This document shows positions 58,497 to 64,000 of a DNA stretch of 64,000 nucleotides, piece after piece. This DNA comes from Myotis daubentonii (Eukaryota > Chordata > Mammalia > Chiroptera > Vespertilionidae): contig NC_081841.1 in assembly GCF_963259705.1 (NCBI RefSeq), positions 116,941,033 through 117,005,032 on the forward strand, written 5' to 3'. Within the stretch, counting starts at the first letter, position 1, and each line of letters begins with the position of its first letter. The notes below the pieces were generated by a model. It was not told the DNA's origin. It saw nothing but the letters and a program-made list of their open reading frames with translations, and ran no database searches. The position numbers and the translations under genes were made by a program.

Positions 58497-59078
58497 TAGT
58501 GGCCCGGTGCATGAAATTCGTGCACATTAAAAGGGAATTAATTAGAGGAAATATTTTAATATTGCTATTTGCCCTTTCTCTATAATAGAAATGTCAGAGA
58601 TGAAAGAAAATTAGTAAAATGTATATGAAAATCTTCCTCCTGTCAGAGTCTGGGGCGCACTGCAAGACCCAGAGTCAAGTCCCCACCCACCCGCATGCAC
58701 CTCGAAATCGCACTACACCCTGACCCTGCCAGCCCCACTCCCATTGGGCAAGATCCAGACCCAGCTGGCCCCACCCCTGTCAAGCCCCGCCAGGCAGGGG
58801 GCACAGCCTCAGGTGCCCCATCAAGCCCCGCTGGGTGGCGGGCACAGTCTCAGGTCCCCTGTCAAGCCCCACCAGGTTGGGGGAGGCAGCCTCAGGTCCC
58901 CCGGCACACCCTCAGGTCCTCCGGCCCAGTGCTATGGCGAGGGGCGCAGCCTCAGGTCCCTGCTGATCGCTCATTACGGCTCCTTACGGGAACCCCGCCT
59001 CCACTGTGGGTGCAACCATCTTGTGATGGCGTGACAGTGTGAGGGTTAATTTGCATCGTATCTCTTTATTATATAGGA
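58497..59078 (-). mobile_element. Helitron 10 (non-autonomous)
   Basis: 3' end CTAG at 58497-58500 with hairpin GTGCATGAAATTCGTGCAC; 5' end at 59078 (TCCTATATAATAAAGAGATA). The LINE-1 on each side joins as GTAAAA/TTGCAGGATACAAAA, normal ORF2 order, so the insertion is exact. Confidence 0.92.
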
Positions 59079-59117
59079 TTGCAGGATACAAAAATCAGTA
59101 TACAAAATTACATTGTG

Positions 59118-59325
59118 TTGCCCTGGCCAGTGTGGCTCAGTTGGTTGAGCGTCCTCTGGTACACCAAAAGGTCACAAATTCGATTCCCAGTCAGGGCATA
59201 TGCCCAGGTTATGGGCTCAATCCCCAGTACGGGGTGTGCAGGAGACAGCCAATCAATGTTACATTAATGTTTCTCTCCCTCTCCCTTCCTCTCTCTCTAA
59301 AATCAATAAAACATATTTTTTAAAA
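59118..59325 (+). mobile_element. VES-type SINE
   Basis: Head 'ggccagtgtggctcagttgg', box B 'attcgattccc', tail TCAATAAAACATATTTTTTA; inside ORF2 of LINE-1 F between two Helitrons. Confidence 0.92.
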
Positions 59326-59348
59326 TTCATTGCATTCTTATATACTAA

Positions 59349-60354
59349 CTAGGGGCCCGGTGCACGAAATTCGTGCACTGGGTGTGTGTGTGGGGGGGGG
59401 GGGAGAAGGGGAGTGTCCCTCAGCCCAGCCTGCCCCCTCTCACATACTGGGAGCCCTCAGGCGTTGACCCCCATCACCCTCCGATCACCTGATCGGCCCC
59501 TTGCCCAGGCCTGACGCCTCCGCCAGAGGTGTCAGGCTTGGACAGGGGACCCCCATCTCCCCATGATCACTGGCTCTGGCCCCTGCCCAGGCCAGAGGCC
59601 TCTGGCCCAGGAATCATGCCTGGGCAGGGGACCCCCATCTCCCTCTGATCGCTTGCTCCACCCCCCGCCCAAGCCTGACGCCTCTGACCCAGGCTTCAGG
59701 CCTGGGCAAGGGGACCATCATATCCCCCCAATCCCCGGCTCCGCCCCCCACCCAGGCCTGATGCCTCGGCCAGAGGAGTTGACCCTCATCACCCTCCGAT
59801 CACCAATCACCAGATCGGCCCCTTGACCAGGCCTGAGGCCTCTGGCAGAGGTGTCAGGCCTGGGCAGGGGACCCCCAGCTCCCCGCGGTTGCAGGCTCCA
59901 CCCCTGCCCAGGCCTAACACCTCTGGCCTAGGCGTCCGGCCTGGGCAGCGGGGACCCGCAGCTGCAGCGGCCCCGCGATCGTGGGCTCCGCTTTAGGCCC
60001 AGGCAAGGGACCCCTAGCTCCCGGGACTGCCTGCTTCGACCATGCCCAGCTCCCATCGCTGGCTCCACCCCTACTTCCTGCTATCACTGGCCAGGGCGGC
60101 AAAGGCGCCTGATTCTCTGATCATGGCTGGGGGGCTTCCCCCCTGGGTTTCCGATCACTGTCAGTGGCAGGGGGCTTCTTCCTGCTTTCCCTTTCGCCTC
60201 CCTGCATTGTGCCTACATATGCAAATTAACTGCCATCTTGTTGGCAGTTAACTGCCAATCTTAGTTGGCAGTTAATTTGCATATAGCCCTGATTAGCCAA
60301 TGAAAAGGGTATCGTTGTACGCCAATTACCATTTTTCTCTTTTATTAGATAGGA
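59349..60354 (-). mobile_element. Helitron 11 with GC-rich internal repeats
   Basis: 3' end CTAG at 59349-59352, hairpin GTGCACGAAATTCGTGCAC; 5' end at 60354 (TCCTATCTAATAAAAGAGAA). The inside (59460-60030) holds degenerate units of roughly 80-100 bases around 'cccaggcctgacgcctctg'. Near 60190-60300 is the same 5' block as in Helitron 8. Host LINE-1 continues exactly on both sides. Confidence 0.92.
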
Positions 60355-60937
60355 TAATAAAATATCAAAAAAATAAATAAAACAATTTCATTTACAATTG
60401 CAACAGAAGAATGAAATATCTGGGAATAAACTTAGCAAAGGAAGTGAAAAACCTATACACTGAAAACCACAAGCCATTGTTGAAATAAACTGAAGAAGAC
60501 ACAAAGAAATGGAAAGATATTTTATTCTCATGGGTTGGATGAAATGGTCATATTATCTAAAGCAATATACAGATTTAATGCAAATGCTATCAATATTCCA
60601 ATGGCATTTTTCAAAGAAATAGAACAAAAAAACTATCATATTTGTATGAAACCCAAGCAATCCTGAAAGGGGGGAGGGAGACAGTGCTGGAGGTAGATAT
60701 CACACTCCTTGACTTCAAATTATACTACAAAGCTACAATAATCTAAATATGGCAGAGAAACAGACACACAAACCAATAGAACAGAATTGAGAGCCAGAAA
60801 TAAATGCAAATGTATATGGGCAACTAATTTTCAACAAAACAGCATCCAATGGAGAAAAGAAAGCCTATTCAATAAATGGTGTTGAAAAAATTGCAAAGCC
60901 ACTTGCAAAAGAATGAAATGAGTCTGTTATTTGACAC

Positions 60938-61873
60938 TGTTAGACAGACATGAGCAGAGCAAGGACGGTGGGCCAGGTATAGAAACTCACCAGGGCAGAA
61001 AACCCTGGATGCCTAGCAAGGGGCAAAACTGGAAAAACAAGAACCTCACCCCCAGGGTAACCTACTCCCCTCCCCGCCCCCCCAGACCCCCAATCCCGCC
61101 CCATTGCCCTAGAATATCACTGGTCATGTGGTTTGGATCCCGACTTTTCACATCACTAGTCACGCAATTTATACCCCCTGACCTTTTCCTCCCTTATAAC
61201 ATCTACTAGTAAGCCTCAGTTGTATTTCAACTCCAGACCCAGAAAGGCAGCAAAACCAGATAAGTGACACCATGGCTGCCACAGGACCAGCTGCATTAAC
61301 TAATGACCCCCTCCCCTGGTAGTGACCAATCAGTGGAGACCATGGCCCTAAAAGAACACACCTGGAAAGCTGATGAATATTCTATTGAGAGTCTTCTCTG
61401 AAACCTCCCCTAAGATGTTCACCTGAAAGAGAGAGATAAATACACTCAGGATGAAGGACCCAGTGTGCGCGCTCCCCAAGGGGAGCACACCAATGCCATT
61501 CCCTTCCCCCTTCTTCCCTTTCAGGGATCCCATGAGACTTGCAACCAGGGGAGCAATGGGCAACAGCAGTTCATCCCAGGCTAACTCCTTGAATTTGTCT
61601 CTAAGGTACCCTTTTCTATGACCTCAGTGAGCCAAAGCAGCCCAGCCTAGGCTTTCCTGCTACTTCTTCTACGCGTCTTCTTTGTTTCATGGTCCTAAGT
61701 ATATTTTTGTTGTCATCATCAACCCAATACCCTTGGGCTCGGTGCTATATAGCCCTTCCCTTTAGCTATCTCCACCCCTCACCCCATTTTCTTTAAATAA
61801 ATTCAATTTGTTCTTATTCACCTTATGAAATTGCTCTTTAGCCTGCCCATGCATCAACAAGTTTAACCTTTCA
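60938..61873. repeat. Possible solo LTR
   Basis: Begins TGTTAGACAGACATGAGC and ends AACCTTTCA, so TG...CA ends about 936 bases apart. It contains CCAATCA (61325) and AATAAA (61794). It abruptly ends LINE-1 F and has no open frame. No 4-6-base duplication can be shown, and the right edge meets the next LINE-1. Could be another repeat type. Confidence 0.4.
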
Positions 61874-61881
61874 GGATAGAC

Positions 61882-64000
61882 GGGAGATGGCGGCGATATA
61901 GGCAGACGCGTCCCAGGTCGTGTCCCAGAGCAAATGGAGTCAGCAGCTGAAACTAATAACACCCACACCGAATTGGCGAAATTGCTCAGCTGGTGAGACG
62001 GTTTGCAGCCGGGAAGAGCAAAACTCCCCTGGAAAGGTAAAAAAACCAGGGATTTGGGCAGGAAAGTTTGCCAGACCTCTGAGCCCAGAGAGTCGGAGGG
62101 AGACTGCGTGGCCGACAGCCACGTCCCTTGGGACAGGCACAGCCCCTGATGTGGGGGGGGGGGGGGGGGCTGGTGGAAGGAGAACCGCAGGATTCCTGGC
62201 GCCGCCAGGGGAATTGAGAGCTGGGCTCTGTGATCACAGAGGACTGAGCCTAAAGGGGGAAGCCTGAAGAGCTGACCAGACCATGCAGTCCCTGTAAGAG
62301 AAGCTTACAGAAACCAAGCCTTCCTCGTTTCCACGGCCGGCGATTGTTTGTTTGTTTTCACTGAATCCTGTTCATGGGACATTTTGGATACAGACACTCA
62401 CCTGTGCTGAAGAGAGGGAGAGTGTGCGGAGGAGTGGAATCTGGGGAGAGACTGAGGAGAGAAGGGGGGCCAGGAGAGGTGGCAGCGAATTGAGTGCTGA
62501 GACACCCCTGAGCCCAGGACTGGGGCAGCCATTCTCTCCAGAGAGTGAGACTCCTCCCCCCAGCCCTCAGGCAAGGAGCACAGCCACACCCAGATTCCAC
62601 CCTGAACGAGATCAAGGATTAAAATAACCTGATTAGTCCCTGGGAGTTAACAGGGTCTGGCCTATAGAGGGATTTTCAATCCCAGCAACAACACAGCGCC
62701 GGTAACTAACTATTACACAGCCAGCTCTGGGCAGTGAACTTCCACTGGACAGAGAGGCCCTATAGCCTCAGAGGCCAACCCCAGAACACTGTCACCCAGA
62801 GGCTGACCCACAAACTGACTCTTTGCTAAACACAAAATAAGGCAGTCTGGGAAACAAATGTGGCCTGCTTTAAAATAAGGACTGTGGTTTACAACACAGA
62901 GGAACAGTGTATCGCAGGGAAACTCAACACTCTCCTGAATACCTGGCAGGTCTAAGGCGAGCCACACTGAAGAATAGAAGAACCGAAGGACCTTCACTAC
63001 TGCAATTTTTTTTTTATTTTTTCACCTTTTAACTAAGAAACCAATTTTTTTTCTTCCTCTTTTTTTTCTTCTTTTTCCATCACCTGATTTTACCCTTTTA
63101 ATTACTACCTTCTTATTTTTAACCAGTATTTTTACTGCTACCATTTTACCATTTTTTAAAGTGCCATTTTATTTTCTCTTTATTTTATTTTGGGATTAGT
63201 GTTCTCCATTCTATTTTAATCGTTATATTATTGGTTGTTTCTAGTTTGCATTCATCTCCAGGGAGCTGTTGCTGGAATTTTTGGGGATTAGTGGCTGTTC
63301 TATAGGAGTATTCTCCTTATATAAAAAGTCTCTTCCCCTCTTCCACTTCATTCTCTCTTTTCGCTCTTTTTTTTTCTTTTCTTTTCTTTTCTCGCTTTTA
63401 TTTCCCCCCGTCCTTTTTCCCAATTTCATTTTTGCACTCCTTTTTTTGGTCCCTACTCTTCTTTTCTTTTTTCTCTTTTATCTTTTTCTCTTCCTTCTTC
63501 CTTATCCCCTAATTCTCTTAATTCGGGTGGTCACCTTTATTTGGGGTTATTAATATCGTGAATATATTTGTGTATAGTGCCTGGTACGTGGTGCCTTGTT
63601 GTGTTGTATTTTGTGCCTTTAAATCAATGCAGCAGATCCAAGCAACAGCAACCTCCTGAGCACCACACCCTCTGCTGAGGAACAGCAGCTGTACGTGAAA
63701 CCTCGCCCCAACAGCCAGAAGAGCCACCACAGCTGTGAACAGCACCCACCAGAGGAGCTGCTGCCAACTGAAGAGCAGCTGCTACCACAACCGCCTGAAG
63801 AGCAACCACAGACCAAGGAGTCACTGCCACCAAGGGAGCAACCACTGAACGACTCAACATCTAGATATGTCAGTGAGATCAAACATGGGTAGACAAAGAA
63901 ACCCCCAAAGGAAAGAGAAGGAGGACTCTCCAGAAAAGCAGCTAAGTAATACAGAGGCATGCAACATGACAGAAAAAGAATTCAGAATAAGGGTCCTAGA
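61882..64000 (+). mobile_element. LINE-1 'B', 5' UTR and ORF1 start (runs off window)
   Basis: Homologous throughout to the 5' part of LINE-1 A (25254 down to about 23110), including GGAGATGGCGGCGATATAGG at the start. The 5' UTR is 2.0 kb and holds a G18-type run near 62151 and a CT/T-rich zone at 63000-63530. It is very similar to LINE-1 A, so the same young family. Confidence 0.92.
63885..64000 (+). CDS. LINE-1 B ORF1, N-terminal 38 codons (partial)
   Basis: ATG at 63885 (MGRQRNPQRKEKEDSPEKQL), open to the window end, with only small differences from the LINE-1 A start. The coiled coil would follow outside. An upstream frame with no ATG (from about 63623) ends in a TAG at 63890-63892 that overlaps this start region in another frame. 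Confidence 0.88.
   Translation, partial: MGRQRNPQRKEKEDSPEKQLSNTEACNMTEKEFRIRVL

Larger units (their letters stand above)
43570..60937 (+). mobile_element. Old LINE-1 'F', dismembered by nested insertions
   Basis: The 5' UTR begins near 43570 (GGCAGCATGAGAGGACC-like, about 43605). ORF1 remains lie at 44535-45770. The region before ORF2 stops at 46092 and resumes at 54958, and ORF2 runs from 55346 to 60937. ORF2 starts ATGGCTATAGGAAATATTCT, keeps an [13 protein letters not shown] core near 58410, and ends inside the C-terminal region at the possible LTR. Between these pieces lie ORF1-only LINEs, a truncated LINE-1, SINEs and two Helitrons. It is the oldest layer here. Confidence 0.82.
55346..60937 (+). 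pseudogene. ORF2 of LINE-1 F, decayed
   Basis: Begins near 55346, passes the endonuclease (AVFISDKIDFK-like near 55810) and reverse transcriptase (FADDMILYI near 58410), then the thumb region (60380-60930). Five SINEs and two Helitrons interrupt it, and stops abound. Confidence 0.8.

Overview
The window is nuclear DNA of a mammal, almost certainly a vespertilionid (vesper) bat. Four signatures point there: tRNA-derived VES-type SINEs (heads such as GGTTTGGCTCAGTGGATAGA with TAAAAAATCAATAAAATATAT-like tails), many HeliBat-type Helitrons (TCCTATATAATAAA starts; GTGCAC...GTGCAC hairpin and CTAG ends), hAT DNA transposons with 8-bp target duplications, and mammalian LINE-1. Helitrons in mammals are known essentially only from vesper bats. 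No species can be assigned from the sequence alone.

The only convincing host gene is at the left edge. The last three coding exons of a trypsin-fold serine protease lie at 869-1143, 2634-2794 and 7105-7419 (+), followed by a polyadenylation signal near 7554. The exons carrying the signal peptide and the catalytic His lie to the left of the window. The gene looks intact where visible and resembles testis serine proteases of the PRSS39/PRSS40 (TESP) type. Its introns hold a hAT MITE, a MITE related to the full hAT element at 28 kb, a SINE and a Helitron. A broken processed copy of ENSA (endosulfine alpha) lies near 32.5-32.8 kb.

The rest is nested mobile DNA. 7.4-10.6 kb: intergenic, with MER5-like, MIR and hAT MITE copies. 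10.7-16.15 kb: two degenerate LINE-1s (+). 16.15-25.25 kb: a full-length LINE-1 (-) whose ORF2 carries one premature stop, and whose ORF1 is split by an ORF1-only (HAL1-like) LINE with an intact 282-residue ORF1. 25.26-27.08 kb: the interrupted host LINE-1 resumes. 27.08-35.02 kb: an array of about seven Helitrons, one holding a 3.05-kb hAT transposon that itself holds a SINE. 35.0-37.0 kb: mostly non-repetitive. 37.0-41.4 kb: a LINE-1 (+) interrupted by a composite Helitron that matches, in inverted orientation, the pair at 33.2-35.0 kb. 41.5-43.6 kb: unassigned DNA. 43.6-60.9 kb: one old LINE-1 (+) prised apart by three ORF1-only LINE copies (one inside another), a truncated LINE-1, about nine SINEs and two Helitrons. 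60.9-61.9 kb: possible solo LTR. 61.9-64 kb: 5' end of a second full-length-type LINE-1 (+), running off the window.

There is no operon-like cooperation. The logic is parasitic: LINE-1 supplies machinery for SINEs, ORF1-only LINEs and the ENSA pseudogene; the hAT element is the likely source of the small MITE at 5.3 kb; Helitrons have copied themselves singly and as tandem pairs. The most notable items are the composite Helitron present twice, the ORF1-only LINE family with two kinds of 3' end, and a SINE carrying a 24-base patch matching LINE-1 sequence 10.7 kb away. All similarity calls are from reading, not from a database search.
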